Assembly: GCA_903836325.1 (NCBI GenBank)
Contig: CAILQE010000035.1
Span: 1 to 23,470, forward strand
Reading direction: 5' to 3'
DNA from: an uncultured Candidatus Saccharibacteria bacterium
Lineage (GTDB): Bacteria; Patescibacteriota; Saccharimonadia; Saccharimonadales; UBA4665
Length of the DNA stretch: 23,470 nucleotides
The translations under genes were made by a program, and so were the position numbers. The notes under the pieces were generated by a model. It made no database searches. It saw nothing but the letters and a program-made list of their open reading frames with translations, and was not told the origin of the DNA. Below are positions 7,037-15,948 of the stretch, piece by piece. The first letter of the stretch is position 1, and every line of letters starts with the position of its first letter.

Positions 7037-7783
7037 TTAAACTGATGGGGATGGTGGTGTGGGAGGGTTAATGTCATTAATTACGTTAGTCGGAATTCTA
7101 TAACTAGGCATTGGAGCTGATCGAGCTGACATATCATTCATTGGAACAGATTGATTGCTGTAATTAGGAAGTACTTCTTCCTGATCAGTAGGAGCTGCGT
7201 TCATGTCAGTTGTAGGCATTTCAGGAGCTGCGCTCATTTCTGTTGGCATAGGACTTGAAGGAGTTTCCATTGTAGGCATTTCAGGAGCTGGAGGTGTAAA
7301 TTCTTCAGCTGATTGAATATTTATAGGTGTCGATGTTGGAGCTTCAAAACTATTTTCAGTAGGAGCTGCGTTCATGTCAGTTGTAGGCATTTCAGGAGCT
7401 GGAGCTGCGGCACTGGATTCACTGAGTAGTTCATGTACTGCAGTAACTATGTCTTCCAGGGTGACTTGAGATTTTACTAGATATTTATCCGCACCTAGGT
7501 CTTTAGCTCTTTCTTCATCTGTATTTTGGTTTAGAGCTGTTAACATGATTACTTTCATGTTTTTAAGGTTTGCGGAAGATTTAATAATCTCTAGCATTTC
7601 CATTCCACTAACTCGTGGCATCATAACATCTGAGATTAATAGATCTGGTTGATTTGCTTTAGCTACCATAAGACCTTCTTCGCCGTCTTTGGCCACTAAG
7701 ACTTGAAAGCCTTCAGCTTCTAGACGGGCCTTATATATCTCCCCTAGATTTAAATCGTCTTCTACTAATAAAATTTTTGTCAT
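7037..7783 (-). CDS. Response regulator with receiver domain and Pro-rich repeat tail
   Basis: Residues 1-118 form a complete receiver domain: acidic pocket Glu8-Asp9-Asp10, phospho-acceptor Asp52 in LLISDVMMP, Thr82 in MLTALN and Lys104 in DKYLVKS. There is no DNA-binding or enzymatic output domain. The remaining 130 residues are low-complexity, rich in Pro, Ala, Met, Thr and Ser, with APEMPT three times and a 14-residue unit (APEMPTTDMNAAPT) twice, coded by a perfect 46-bp DNA repeat. Near the end is PMNDMSARSAPM, similar to a segment in the tail of the surface protein at 15949. It follows the histidine kinase by 62 nt and is presumably its partner. A possible own promoter is TGTTAT (7835-7840), 18 bp, TATAAG (7811-7816) on the minus strand. 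Confidence 0.93.
   Translation of the reverse strand: MTKILLVEDDLNLGEIYKARLEAEGFQVLVAKDGEEGLMVAKANQPDLLISDVMMPRVSGMEMLEIIKSSANLKNMKVIMLTALNQNTDEERAKDLGADKYLVKSQVTLEDIVTAVHELLSESSAAAPAPEMPTTDMNAAPTENSFEAPTSTPINIQSAEEFTPPAPEMPTMETPSSPMPTEMSAAPEMPTTDMNAAPTDQEEVLPNYSNQSVPMNDMSARSAPMPSYRIPTNVINDINPPTPPSPSV
7185..7401. repeat. 46-bp direct repeat within the response regulator tail
   Basis: Positions 7185-7230 and 7356-7401 are identical over 46 bp. A third, 20-bp partial copy lies at 7271-7290. All are in the same reading frame, coding for APEMPT-type units. Exact DNA identity points to a recent duplication rather than protein-level selection alone. Confidence 0.9.
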
Positions 7784-7846
7784 ATCTTTTTCTTTATTTA
7801 AGTTATTATGCTTATATTTATATTATCATAATTGATAACAAAATAA

Positions 7847-9064
7847 TTATCTAGCAACTACCGCCTTAGAATATTGATCTGCTTGTTCTGCTGATAGTCT
7901 AGGAATTGTAAAATAGAAAGTACTTCCTTTGCCCACAATGCTTTCTGCCCATATTTTGCCTTTGTAATATTCGATTGTTTCTTTGCAGAAATTTAGTCCT
8001 AGCCCACTACCACCTATTGATCTGGTGCTGGTGGTATCTACTCTATAAAATTTCTGGAATATATGAGGAAGGTTTTCTTGAGGTATTCCAATTCCTGGAT
8101 CCTTTATATAAACCTGAATATATGAATCATCTGCACTTATTCCTACTGTAATTCTTCCTTCTTTAGAGAATTTGAGTGCGTTATCGAAAAGCTTATCAAT
8201 AACATCACTTAAAAGTTTAGGATCTGCAAAAACGAAATACTGCGGACTAATATTTTTAGATAAACTATCTGTATCGCTTACATCATCAGGGCTAGAAGAT
8301 CCTACCTTATATTCGACAGACATATTTTTCTTTTCTGCCATCTGATTTAATACATCAGTAAATTTCTTCAAAGCTGAAGACATTTCTATGACTTTAGGAT
8401 TGGAAACTATCAATTTATCGTCAGCATTAGTTGTATTTAGCAGCTCTCCGAATAATTCAGAGAGTCTTTGCATAGCATCTTTAGCTTTTAAGATATAGTC
8501 TCTACCACGATTATCTAAAGTTGCTGTTTTAGGATTTAAGGCTAGTTCCAGAAATCCTTCAATAGAAGCTATGGGAGTTCTCATTTCGTGAGAGGCCGTA
8601 GAAATAAAATCTTTCAATCTATTTTCTTCTAATTTTTCAGAAGCGATGTCTTTAATGATAACCAGACTGTTAAAGGCGTAGCCATTAACAAGAATTGGAT
8701 TAACTGTTAAATCAATTGGAATAGCTTGGTTATTTTTACCAAGAATTGATAAATCTTTAGTCTTAACTTGTTTGCGGGTTAAGAACGCTGTTACGAAAGG
8801 ATTACTTTCGTTTGGAACTGCCACCATCTTAGAGTCCACTAATTTGATAACGAATTTTACGTCTATATTGGCGGCATCTTTTGTGGTCCAACCGGAGAGT
8901 CTTGCCGCATTTTCGTTGATTAGTTTTATGGTGCCCTTTTGATCAACATATACTAGGCCGTCATCAAGATTATTAAAAATACCTTGAAGGCTTTGCATCT
9001 CAGAAATTTGACTTACTGCTGAAGGGGCGACAGTTTTTACTGTTTTTTTACCAAATGAAAACAA
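7847..9064 (-). CDS. Soluble PAS-domain sensor histidine kinase
   Basis: Two-component kinase of 405 residues. A PAS domain (about 25-140, GIFNNLDDGLVYVDQKGTI) is followed by a HisKA dimerisation helix with His159 in STASHEMRTPIASIEG, and an HATPase domain with N box (DKLFDNALKFS), G1 (DPGIGIP) and G2 (GGSGLGL). There is no membrane segment or signal peptide, so it senses something in the cytoplasm. It starts with TTG: the frame is closed by TAG 9 nt upstream, the first ATG is Met23 (inside the region leading to PAS), and an AGGA ribosome site lies 7 nt before the TTG. It precedes the response regulator in the same run. Confidence 0.94.
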   Translation of the reverse strand: MFSFGKKTVKTVAPSAVSQISEMQSLQGIFNNLDDGLVYVDQKGTIKLINENAARLSGWTTKDAANIDVKFVIKLVDSKMVAVPNESNPFVTAFLTRKQVKTKDLSILGKNNQAIPIDLTVNPILVNGYAFNSLVIIKDIASEKLEENRLKDFISTASHEMRTPIASIEGFLELALNPKTATLDNRGRDYILKAKDAMQRLSELFGELLNTTNADDKLIVSNPKVIEMSSALKKFTDVLNQMAEKKNMSVEYKVGSSSPDDVSDTDSLSKNISPQYFVFADPKLLSDVIDKLFDNALKFSKEGRITVGISADDSYIQVYIKDPGIGIPQENLPHIFQKFYRVDTTSTRSIGGSGLGLNFCKETIEYYKGKIWAESIVGKGSTFYFTIPRLSAEQADQYSKAVVAR

Positions 9065-9071
9065 TATATAA

Positions 9072-9075
9072 TCCT
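9072..9075 (-). promoter_or_regulatory. Ribosome binding site fixing the TTG start of the kinase
   Basis: AGGA on the minus strand, 7 nt before the TTG at 9062-9064. It supports TTG over any internal ATG. Confidence 0.55.
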
Positions 9076-9114
9076 AATCTTAATGTTTATGCTTATTATT
9101 ATGCTATTTTAAAG

Positions 9115-9143
9115 TGTTATACGCAAGGAAAATTTGGTATAAT
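9115..9143 (+). promoter_or_regulatory. tRNA-Glu promoter
   Basis: TATAAT at 9138-9143 is preceded by TGG (9135-9137), an extended -10. TGTTATAC at 9115-9122 stands 15 bp before the -10 and replaces a normal -35 box. The same element at the same distance precedes tRNA-Leu and xth. The predicted start is near 9150, 17 nt before the tRNA. Confidence 0.65.
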
Positions 9144-9166
9144 TTTAATCTAACTGGAAGAGTTAC

Positions 9167-9242
9167 GACCCCTTCGTCTAGCGGTTAGGATATCTGGTTC
9201 TCATCCAGAAGATCGCGGGTTCGAATCCCGCAGGGGTCACCA
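9167..9242 (+). tRNA. tRNA-Glu (anticodon CUC), CCA encoded
   Basis: Acceptor GACCCCT pairs with AGGGGTC, discriminator A (9239), CCA encoded (9240-9242). The anticodon stem TCTGG/CCAGA encloses loop TTCTCAT, giving anticodon CTC, which reads GAG. The T arm is CGCGGGTTCGAATCCCGC. It lies alone on the plus strand between two minus-strand gene runs; glutamyl-tRNA synthetase is 1.3 kb away. Confidence 0.96.
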
Positions 9243-9264
9243 AATCATTCGGTATTTTTATATA

Positions 9265-10551
9265 TTAACTACTGCTAACGCTTGAGTCGTCTTTAACTGC
9301 TGTAATCCAAGTTTGGCCTGCATTCAATGAAATAACCTGACCAGAAAGAGTAGTAAATTTAATTTGATCCTTATTAGAACTCTTAGTCCATGTTCCCTTA
9401 GTTACGGTTCCGTCTTGGTATATGTATGCATTTCCAGTTCCAGTATATTGATAGTCAGTATAATATGCGCCTGAAGCATCTAGCTCTCCCTGAGAAGCTG
9501 GCACTACTATTCCTATAACTACCTTGGGGCTAAGTTGGGTGTTTGTGTTAGAGTCGGTCATTGCAACACCGCTTTCTTCTCTCAGATAACTATTAGACTT
9601 TGAGTCGTATGTAAATACTGGATCGTAGTCTGGTCCAGAAAGAGAAAAACTGATTTTTGTGGCATTGGGTTTAACGTTTGGTGCGTCAGCTTTTCTAGTC
9701 CATGAAGTGAAGGTTGAGCTAGTGTATCCCTTAGACTGTTCAAGATTAGTTAAATCCTTAAGAGTTGAATATACATTGTGGGGTGCATCTCTAAAATTAA
9801 CTCTCTGGAAATAGTCACCGTTATAGAATTGATCTAGGTTTTTAGTTCCCCAAGAACTTAGATCACTTAATGCGTCAGGACTGCCGCCAACGTGAACATA
9901 GGAAGCGTCAAATCCCATAGCCCAAGAAACATAATAAGGCCTTGCGCTTCTAATGGGCCCTAGACTAGTAGAATCGTTATTTTGGAATAGTGCCATGAAT
10001 CTTGTTACTCCTCCTTCTGCTACGGCTTCAAATACCACTCCCGCACTACTTAGGCCAGACTGTGGTCGAGCCGCAATGCTATTTTCAATCATCACGGCAG
10101 TAATTGGTAATTTGTTGACTAATGGATTTACCTGAAGTCCAGTAAGTTTTGAAGCAGCTGTGGTTTTGACTACTGCATGGGTATTAATGCTGGTAATAGT
10201 TTTATTTTTTGGACTAGATTTTAATCCGAAATATGTGCCTATCCCTGCTATTAAAATTAAAACAATGATTAAAGGTATGTAAACTTTCTTCTCTTTAAGA
10301 ATAGATAAATCTATCTTCTTATTTTTTATTCGCATTTTAGTTAATTCCTTTCGGTCAAGCAATGGTTCTGCGCTGCTGTGAGTATCTATTGAAGAAATTG
10401 CATCAGGAGTTTTAAATTCATCATCTTTATCTAGATTAAATTCTTCTTCTGGTTCTTCGTGTTTTACTTCTATCTTTTCTTCGTCTTCCACTTCCTTAAC
10501 CTTTATTTCATGGTTAGGTTTGTGTTTTCTAGTATTAAATTCATTATCCAT
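9265..10551 (-). CDS. Membrane-anchored DUF3048 (YerB-like) protein
   Basis: The C-terminal two thirds (about 140-428) match the DUF3048 pattern: RPQSGLSSAGVVFEAVAEGG, TRFMALFQ, LGPIRSARPYYVSWA, HVGGSPDAL and a later FRDAPHNVYSTLKDL. In Bacillus-type bacteria such proteins (YerB) are lipoproteins of unknown role outside the membrane. Here there is no lipobox; a single membrane helix at about 90-110 anchors it, with a highly acidic, Glu/Asp/Lys-rich cytoplasmic tail of about 65 residues followed by a basic stretch. It follows gltX by 37 nt and is probably co-transcribed. No ribosome site is apparent. Confidence 0.85.
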   Translation of the reverse strand: MDNEFNTRKHKPNHEIKVKEVEDEEKIEVKHEEPEEEFNLDKDDEFKTPDAISSIDTHSSAEPLLDRKELTKMRIKNKKIDLSILKEKKVYIPLIIVLILIAGIGTYFGLKSSPKNKTITSINTHAVVKTTAASKLTGLQVNPLVNKLPITAVMIENSIAARPQSGLSSAGVVFEAVAEGGVTRFMALFQNNDSTSLGPIRSARPYYVSWAMGFDASYVHVGGSPDALSDLSSWGTKNLDQFYNGDYFQRVNFRDAPHNVYSTLKDLTNLEQSKGYTSSTFTSWTRKADAPNVKPNATKISFSLSGPDYDPVFTYDSKSNSYLREESGVAMTDSNTNTQLSPKVVIGIVVPASQGELDASGAYYTDYQYTGTGNAYIYQDGTVTKGTWTKSSNKDQIKFTTLSGQVISLNAGQTWITAVKDDSSVSSS

Positions 10552-10588
10552 GACTTTAATACTAACGGTTAATTAAATAATCTAAAAA

Positions 10589-12022
10589 TTATTTTATTTC
10601 TAGAAGTGTTTTTTCTAATCTACCTAGTGTTTTTTCTTTGCCTAGAAGGTTTAATGTATCGAATAATCCTGGGCTTTGTGGAGAATGAGTCGTGGCGATT
10701 CTAATAAGACTAAATAACACAACTGGCTTTGTTCCAGTTTGCTCAAGAAGTGTATTTAGTTTGTTTGTTAGATCTTCTATTGAGAAGTCGCTTTGCTCTA
10801 GGGTTTCTTTTGCTTTAGTAAGCCAATCTTTAAGATCACCTTTATCTTCCTTAGATAATTGTTTGTGCTCTTCTATTAAACTTAGATTAACTATAGGTTC
10901 TTCAAAAAAGAATGTAGATAGTTCATCTATTTCATTCAGCGTTTTAAGTCTTTCCTGTAATAATCCAACAACTTTTTTCTTGTATTCTTTATCAAATTTT
11001 TCTGCTTCTTTTGGAAGCTTATCTTTAACTAGTTCGTATAGTTCATCTAGGGATAGATTTCTAATATGGGCACCATTCATCCAAAGCAAACGCTTATCAT
11101 CGAAATTAGCTCCAGACTTCTGAACATGTGAAAGTTCAAACTTATTCTTGATTTCATCAACGCTGTAAATTTCTTGGGTTGTTCCATCATTCCATCCAAG
11201 ACTGGCTATAAAATTAATTAATGTCTCAATTAAATATCCTTCTGAAATATAATCCAGTACATCTTTAGCACCGTCTCTTTTAGATAATTTTTTCTTACCA
11301 TCGGGACCCATTACCGGAGGAACTGTTGCGAATACAGGATGTTCTATTTCTAATGCTTCATAAAGATTAAGAAATCTTGGAACGGAAGCTATAAATTCTT
11401 GACTTCTAATAATATGAGTAACGTTCATTAGCATATCGTCGACAATATGAGCAAAGTTATATGTTGGATAACCATCAGCTTTAATTAATATAAAGTCGTC
11501 TACGGCTTCGGGTCCGGCACTTAAATCTCCCATTATTTCATCGTGCCATCTATAAGGCTTAGGATCGGATTTGAATCTTAGTGCAGTTTTACCATCCCAC
11601 TTAGGTGGATTTTCTGGTCGATAATTTCTAAAAAGGAAAGCGTGTTTATTCGCCTTTGCTTCTTCTCTGAATTCGCCAACTTCCTCTTCGCTATACGGAT
11701 CAGCATAAGCTCTACCCTTTTCAATTAATTTATTGCCCCATTCAAGATAAATATCTAATCTTTCACTTTGTAAGTATGGTGCATTATCTCCGGGTTTATT
11801 TGGGCCTTCATCGAAGTTAATATTTAGGGTCTCAAGAGTTTTAATAATATGCTCAATTGAGCCTTCTACTTCCCTATTTTTGTCGGTGTCTTCAATTCTT
11901 AAAATGAATTTTCCGTCATTCTTCTTAGCAACAAACCATGCAAAAAGAGCAGTCCTAAGACTACCAACATGCATAAATCCAGTAGGACTAGGAGCGAATC
12001 TGGTAACAGTTTTCATATCCAT
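10589..12022 (-). CDS. gltX: Glutamyl-tRNA synthetase
   Basis: Charges tRNA-Glu with glutamate. The 477-residue class I synthetase has the HIGH-type motif in RFAPSPTGFMHVGSLRTAL (about 8-26), ILRIEDTDKNRE, and the KMSKS-type motif KKKLSKRDG near residue 243. The C-terminal helical anticodon-binding region follows. Length is normal. Whether it is discriminating or also charges tRNA-Gln cannot be read from this window. The ATG at 12022 (or the one two codons later) comes 3 nt after the stop of the upstream DUF4367-like gene, indicating tight coupling. Confidence 0.97.
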   Translation of the reverse strand: MDMKTVTRFAPSPTGFMHVGSLRTALFAWFVAKKNDGKFILRIEDTDKNREVEGSIEHIIKTLETLNINFDEGPNKPGDNAPYLQSERLDIYLEWGNKLIEKGRAYADPYSEEEVGEFREEAKANKHAFLFRNYRPENPPKWDGKTALRFKSDPKPYRWHDEIMGDLSAGPEAVDDFILIKADGYPTYNFAHIVDDMLMNVTHIIRSQEFIASVPRFLNLYEALEIEHPVFATVPPVMGPDGKKKLSKRDGAKDVLDYISEGYLIETLINFIASLGWNDGTTQEIYSVDEIKNKFELSHVQKSGANFDDKRLLWMNGAHIRNLSLDELYELVKDKLPKEAEKFDKEYKKKVVGLLQERLKTLNEIDELSTFFFEEPIVNLSLIEEHKQLSKEDKGDLKDWLTKAKETLEQSDFSIEDLTNKLNTLLEQTGTKPVVLFSLIRIATTHSPQSPGLFDTLNLLGKEKTLGRLEKTLLEIK

Positions 12023-12025
12023 ATT

Positions 12026-12934
12026 TTACATGCTAGTTGCCAGTTTGACCAACTCATTATTAGATAATGTTGAGTTGCCATCTACCAAATACCAAATACC
12101 GCCAGTCACCCAAGTAGCGTTATTATTTCCATAGATATAGATATTGATTCCATTAGAATTTATTAGACTAAAATCTGTGTAAGCGTTTGGAACTAGATAT
12201 GTGTCTATTAATGTAGCGGCATTCCAAGCTGAGGGAGATTCAGTTATGGTAAATTTAAGCTTGCTTGTATTTGAGTTGTATTCAGAAGATATGCTGCCTT
12301 TATGCGCCGTTACTGGACCTAGAGTATATCCAGAAGGAATGTATTTAGGTGTTATTGCATTAAAACCGGCAACGTTTGAAGCAAAAGATATTTTTAATTT
12401 AGGGTAAAGATTATTATATAAGCTAACTAGCAATACGGCGATTACTATTAAGACAAATGCTATAACTAGTTTTCTTAATTTTGTATCTTTCTTGGGAAGG
12501 TATTTAAAATCATCTGAATTAATCTTTTCTATTGACGATTCAATTAGTTTCTTACTAGGATCTATTACATTTTCATCAAGTATTGGTTTAACTAATTTAG
12601 ATATCTCAATACCTTTTGAAACTGGAGCAGTATTTTTAATAAAATCTAGATTATTTTTTGAATTAAATCTGCTTATCATGCTGCTTTTAGGAATGTTTTT
12701 AGTCTTGCTAATTAAATTTAGATTTATTCGGCTGTCGTTATTTTTTGAATTAATTTTCTTTAAAATATCTAAGTCTTTTGTACCTATTTTTGGGGTAAGC
12801 TTACTCTTGGTTTTAGCTAAAGGTTTTTGGACATATTTTCGCATTAAGGTATTTGATTTACCTGTCTTCTTTCTGGCAATATTATTCGGGATTCGAATGT
12901 CCATAATTTTTTTATTTGTTTTGTTGGTTTGCAT
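12026..12934 (-). CDS. Membrane protein with DUF4367-like extracellular domain
   Basis: From the ATG at 12934 the product has 302 residues. The open frame could extend to a GTG at 12958, but ATG is likelier. A Lys/Asn-rich basic cytoplasmic region of about 150 residues precedes one membrane helix (LRKLVIAFVLIVIAVLLVSL). The outer domain of about 120 residues has PKYIPSGYTLGPVTAHKGS, a central KFTITESPSAWNAATL, and ends WVTGGIWYLVDGNSTLSNNELVKLATSM, resembling the DUF4367 pattern found in membrane anti-sigma-like and lipoprotein contexts. I infer this from pattern only. Function unknown. Confidence 0.75.
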   Translation of the reverse strand: MQTNKTNKKIMDIRIPNNIARKKTGKSNTLMRKYVQKPLAKTKSKLTPKIGTKDLDILKKINSKNNDSRINLNLISKTKNIPKSSMISRFNSKNNLDFIKNTAPVSKGIEISKLVKPILDENVIDPSKKLIESSIEKINSDDFKYLPKKDTKLRKLVIAFVLIVIAVLLVSLYNNLYPKLKISFASNVAGFNAITPKYIPSGYTLGPVTAHKGSISSEYNSNTSKLKFTITESPSAWNAATLIDTYLVPNAYTDFSLINSNGINIYIYGNNNATWVTGGIWYLVDGNSTLSNNELVKLATSM

Positions 12935-13016
12935 AAATAATAAATAAAGCTTTAGCACTTTATCGCTTAAGATATATATTAACGCTAAATACCCCTTCTC
13001 TACAATAGTATAAGGA

Positions 13017-13045
13017 TATACATATCAATAATTTGAGATTATAAT
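13017..13045 (+). promoter_or_regulatory. Promoter of the PEGA protein gene, predicted leaderless
   Basis: TATACA (13017-13022, 4 of 6), 17 bp, TATAAT (13040-13045, 6 of 6). The start would fall at about 13052-13053, one or two bases before the ATG at 13054. Confidence 0.65.
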
Positions 13046-13053
13046 AATTAACA

Positions 13054-14547
13054 ATGGATTTTTTAGACCCAGAAAAAACAAAACGACATAGGATAATTCT
13101 ATTTATTGGATATTTCTTTTTATCAATAATGGTTATTTTGATATCCGTACTTATGTACTACTTTGTAAATTATGGATATAGCTTTAATCAAGGTGGAAAA
13201 TTAATTCGAAATGGATTACTCTTCATTTCTACCCAGCCCCACCCTGCAGATATTTATTTAAATGACGTATTAAATAGTAATAAGACGAACAAGCATTTAT
13301 TTATTCCTGAGGGAGTATATAACGTTAAGTTGCAGCGAGTAGGCTATAGGACCTGGACGAGATCAGTGCAAGTTGATGGTGGTCAATTAGCCCATTTCGA
13401 TTATCCACTTCTAGTGCCCGAAATACTTAATTCTACAAAGATCAAGACCTACGCAACAACACCGTTATTTTTCAGCGAAAGTGATAATCACAATCGTCTT
13501 GTTGTTGGCTATAAAGATACTGCAAACTATTTTGAAGTTTACGATATATCTAATACTGCCTCTCCTCTTGTTGGTAAGTTTAATATTCCCGACTCAGTTC
13601 TAACAAATCCTAATGTGAATGCCACTTATTCAGTAGTGCAATGGTCGGACGATAACACCCATGTATTAATTAATAGAAATTATGGATCCTCAAGTGAATA
13701 TATAGTTCTAGATACAGTTGATCCTACCCAGAGTATTAATCTAAAGAATTACCAGACATTATTGAAGATAGATTCTGTTAGTCTAAATAACCGTAAATTT
13801 AATCAGTTTTATCTATATTCTTCATCAGCTCACCTAGTTTACAGCCTAAATTACTCAGATAATTCTTCTCAACCCACTCAACTACTTAGTGATGTTTACG
13901 ACATGTCTGACTACAATGGTAGCGGTATTCTCTATGCGACCAAAGATACTAAGGACTCTAATTTAGTAGATTTCAATATATTGTTTTCGGGAAATACTTA
14001 CCTAGTTAAAAAACTAAGTAAGGACACTAATTATCTGCTTGCAAACAACATATACGACAATGTTCCATATGTAGTGTTAGGTGTTTCTGATCAAAATAAG
14101 GTTTACGTATTTAAAGATCCAATAGCTCAGATTAAGTCTGGTCCTAACGTCGAGCCAGTTCCGGTGCAAGTATTAGCTGTAAAGAATGCTAACTACGTAA
14201 GTTTCTCATTAAATAAGCAATATATTATGGCTGAAAATGGTAATCAATTTGGTGTTTATGATATTTTTAACGACCACGGATATAATTTTACTAGTAAGTA
14301 TCCAATTGATGCAGCTCAAGGACATGCTGAATGGATGGATAAAAATAGAATTAGTTATGTTTCATCTGGCCAAGTAGTTATATTTGATTATGATTACAAC
14401 TATAATCAACTACTTAATAAAGGACATTCATCTTTCCAGACAGCATTTGATTCCAGCGATACCTATTTCTATAAACTAGTTCAATCTAGCGATACAAACG
14501 TAGACCTATATAAAACCTCTTTCTATACGCCAGCAGATCAACCTTAA
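13054..14547 (+). CDS. Membrane-anchored PEGA-domain protein
   Basis: A 497-residue surface protein. A short cytoplasmic basic segment is followed by one membrane helix at about 13-38, then a PEGA domain at about 53-120 (GLLFISTQPHPADIYLND ... FIPEGVYNVKLQRVGYRTW). PEGA domains are small surface-layer-associated beta domains. The rest, about 370 residues, is rich in beta-strand-like stretches with repeated SxDN, YDIS and VFD patterns (YFEVYDISNTASPLVGKFN, NQFGVYDIFNDHGYNF), suggesting a beta-propeller; this is inference. No cysteine pairs or sorting signal. It converges on the sortase gene, and their TAA stops share the bases TTAA (14544-14547). Confidence 0.82.
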   Translation: MDFLDPEKTKRHRIILFIGYFFLSIMVILISVLMYYFVNYGYSFNQGGKLIRNGLLFISTQPHPADIYLNDVLNSNKTNKHLFIPEGVYNVKLQRVGYRTWTRSVQVDGGQLAHFDYPLLVPEILNSTKIKTYATTPLFFSESDNHNRLVVGYKDTANYFEVYDISNTASPLVGKFNIPDSVLTNPNVNATYSVVQWSDDNTHVLINRNYGSSSEYIVLDTVDPTQSINLKNYQTLLKIDSVSLNNRKFNQFYLYSSSAHLVYSLNYSDNSSQPTQLLSDVYDMSDYNGSGILYATKDTKDSNLVDFNILFSGNTYLVKKLSKDTNYLLANNIYDNVPYVVLGVSDQNKVYVFKDPIAQIKSGPNVEPVPVQVLAVKNANYVSFSLNKQYIMAENGNQFGVYDIFNDHGYNFTSKYPIDAAQGHAEWMDKNRISYVSSGQVVIFDYDYNYNQLLNKGHSSFQTAFDSSDTYFYKLVQSSDTNVDLYKTSFYTPADQP

Positions 14548-15752
14548 ACTAGTTTTTTGAATCTAATGAACACACTCACAATGTATCCAATTAGTGATAC
14601 TGCGAATAATATTAATGCTATTTTTCCGTAGGTATTTTTAAGTATTTTAGAGAACAGACTCGGACCGTTCCCTGGTAAGTTAGTAGCTGAGGTAGTGTTA
14701 GCTTTAACAGCAGAAACGATATTGCTAGATGGGTTCGGGCTAATTTGTTGACCTACAACAACTAGACGATTGATGCTTGTTCCTGGAGGGTCGCAGGTAA
14801 TCAATGTTGCCGTAGCTGTTTGTCCTTCAACTGAATCTAATACGCCAACTTCACTAGGGCTGACTACTTGGGTGTAAATAACTTTATAGATAAACATTTT
14901 CTGGTTGTAGCTTAGGTAAAAAGTATCCCCTTTTGTTAGTTGATGTAATAGCACAAAAGCAAACTTATATTTTCCAGAATTAAATATATTATTTGAAGAG
15001 TGCCCAAAGAAAGCAGTATTCCCTAGCTCACCAGGAAGTACTGTTGTTGGATAATGCACTATTCCGTTTTGAAGACCGTTCTCTATAGTGCTCTCTTCGG
15101 TAGTTTGGATTGAATAGTCTACTGGGATTTGAACATTAATTTTAGGAATAATAACTTGGTTTTGACTAGTAGCTACGAAATCATTGGCGCCAATTATCAG
15201 TGGAATGTTGGTGGCATTATTACTGGGTTGAATAAATGGGGTGATGAAATATTCATTGAAGAATCCGAATAAGAAAATAAGAATCATTATTAGTCCTATT
15301 CCAAGTCCAAAAGCTAATGATTGTAGCTGGTGTTTAAGATTCAATTTTCCGTTTGCTGTTATTTTATCGCTTATTTTTCTAGTTAATTTTTTGCTAGACT
15401 TATTAGCTGGTTTAAATTTATTAACAGAAGGAATCTGATTTTTTAAATCATTTACAGCCAGTGGTTTTTGCTTGGTTTCGTTGAAGAATTTAAGATTGGT
15501 ATTACTCTCGTAAAATTCATTCCATACTTGCCTTTTAGAAATATCGTCTAGAGAATTATAATACTCATGCCATAGAACTTGAATTTCTTCTATTCCTTTT
15601 CCAGAATTCATTAAATTTCGAAGAAATTGCTGATGAACACTTCCAGGATATATTCTTTGAGCTTCGATTTCAGCTTGCTTTGAATCAGGCTCCTTATTAA
15701 GGATTTCGTTGATTTTTTGTCTTATAAGATCGTTTTTGTTTTCTTGATTCAT
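14544..15752 (-). CDS. Membrane-bound sortase with long cytoplasmic N-terminal region
   Basis: Transpeptidase that attaches surface proteins or assembles pili. The catalytic triad is visible: His251 in FFGHSSN, Cys320 in ATLITCDPPG and Arg329 in SINRLVVVG. The TLxTC block and adjacent pattern fit the sortase family; class is not certain. A membrane helix lies at about 146-167 and a second at about 376-396, so the enzyme is held at both ends. Residues 1-145 form an unusual, charged, probably helical cytoplasmic region (the usual sortase starts directly with its anchor). No protein in this window carries an obvious LPXTG-type signal, so its substrates lie elsewhere or use another motif. Confidence 0.93.
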   Translation of the reverse strand: MNQENKNDLIRQKINEILNKEPDSKQAEIEAQRIYPGSVHQQFLRNLMNSGKGIEEIQVLWHEYYNSLDDISKRQVWNEFYESNTNLKFFNETKQKPLAVNDLKNQIPSVNKFKPANKSSKKLTRKISDKITANGKLNLKHQLQSLAFGLGIGLIMILIFLFGFFNEYFITPFIQPSNNATNIPLIIGANDFVATSQNQVIIPKINVQIPVDYSIQTTEESTIENGLQNGIVHYPTTVLPGELGNTAFFGHSSNNIFNSGKYKFAFVLLHQLTKGDTFYLSYNQKMFIYKVIYTQVVSPSEVGVLDSVEGQTATATLITCDPPGTSINRLVVVGQQISPNPSSNIVSAVKANTTSATNLPGNGPSLFSKILKNTYGKIALILFAVSLIGYIVSVFIRFKKLV

Positions 15753-15757
15753 CTTGG

Positions 15758-15791
15758 TGTTATAGATTACTAAGCTTAATTATAATATAAT
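15758..15791 (+). promoter_or_regulatory. tRNA-Leu promoter
   Basis: TGTTATAG (15758-15765), 15 bp, TATAAT (15781-15786), with a second overlapping TATAAT at 15786-15791. The arrangement matches the tRNA-Glu and xth promoters exactly in spacing. The upstream element overlaps the first bases before the divergent sortase gene. TATAAT also occurs on the opposite strand (15779-15784), which may serve the sortase. Confidence 0.6.
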
Positions 15792-15822
15792 GACCTCTTA
15801 TAGGCTATTTAAAGTCTAAAAT

Positions 15823-15906
15823 GGGCGAGTGGCGGAATGGTATACGCGCACGACTCAAAATCGTGTTCCTCACGGATTGAGGGTTCAAGTCCCTCCTCGC
15901 CCACCA
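15823..15906 (+). tRNA. tRNA-Leu (anticodon CAA), CCA encoded
   Basis: Acceptor GGGCGAG pairs with CTCGCCC, discriminator A (15903), CCA encoded. Anticodon stem CACGA/TCGTG encloses CTCAAAA, giving anticodon CAA, which reads TTG. A long class II variable arm and the T arm GAGGGTTCAAGTCCCTC are present. Confidence 0.96.
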
Positions 15907-15912
15907 CTTTAT

Positions 15913-15942
15913 TTGGATAAACATAAGCACTTTTGATATACT
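15913..15942 (+). promoter_or_regulatory. Promoter of the beta-rich surface protein gene, predicted leaderless
   Basis: TTGGAT (15913-15918), 18 bp, TATACT (15937-15942), with an extended -10 TGA at 15934-15936. Six bases separate the -10 from the ATG at 15949, so the first base of the mRNA would be at or next to the A of ATG. Confidence 0.6.
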
Positions 15943-15948
15943 TATAAG

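Noticed and set aside
7823..7838. Dyad TTATCA-TAAT-TGATAA between the kinase and the response regulator
   Set aside because: Short arms in very AT-rich sequence, no second copy found, and it overlaps a possible promoter; not enough to call an operator.
12935..12958. GTG start extending the DUF4367-like protein by eight residues
   Set aside because: The added residues are hydrophobic and unlike the basic tail, there is no ribosome site, and an ATG follows directly.
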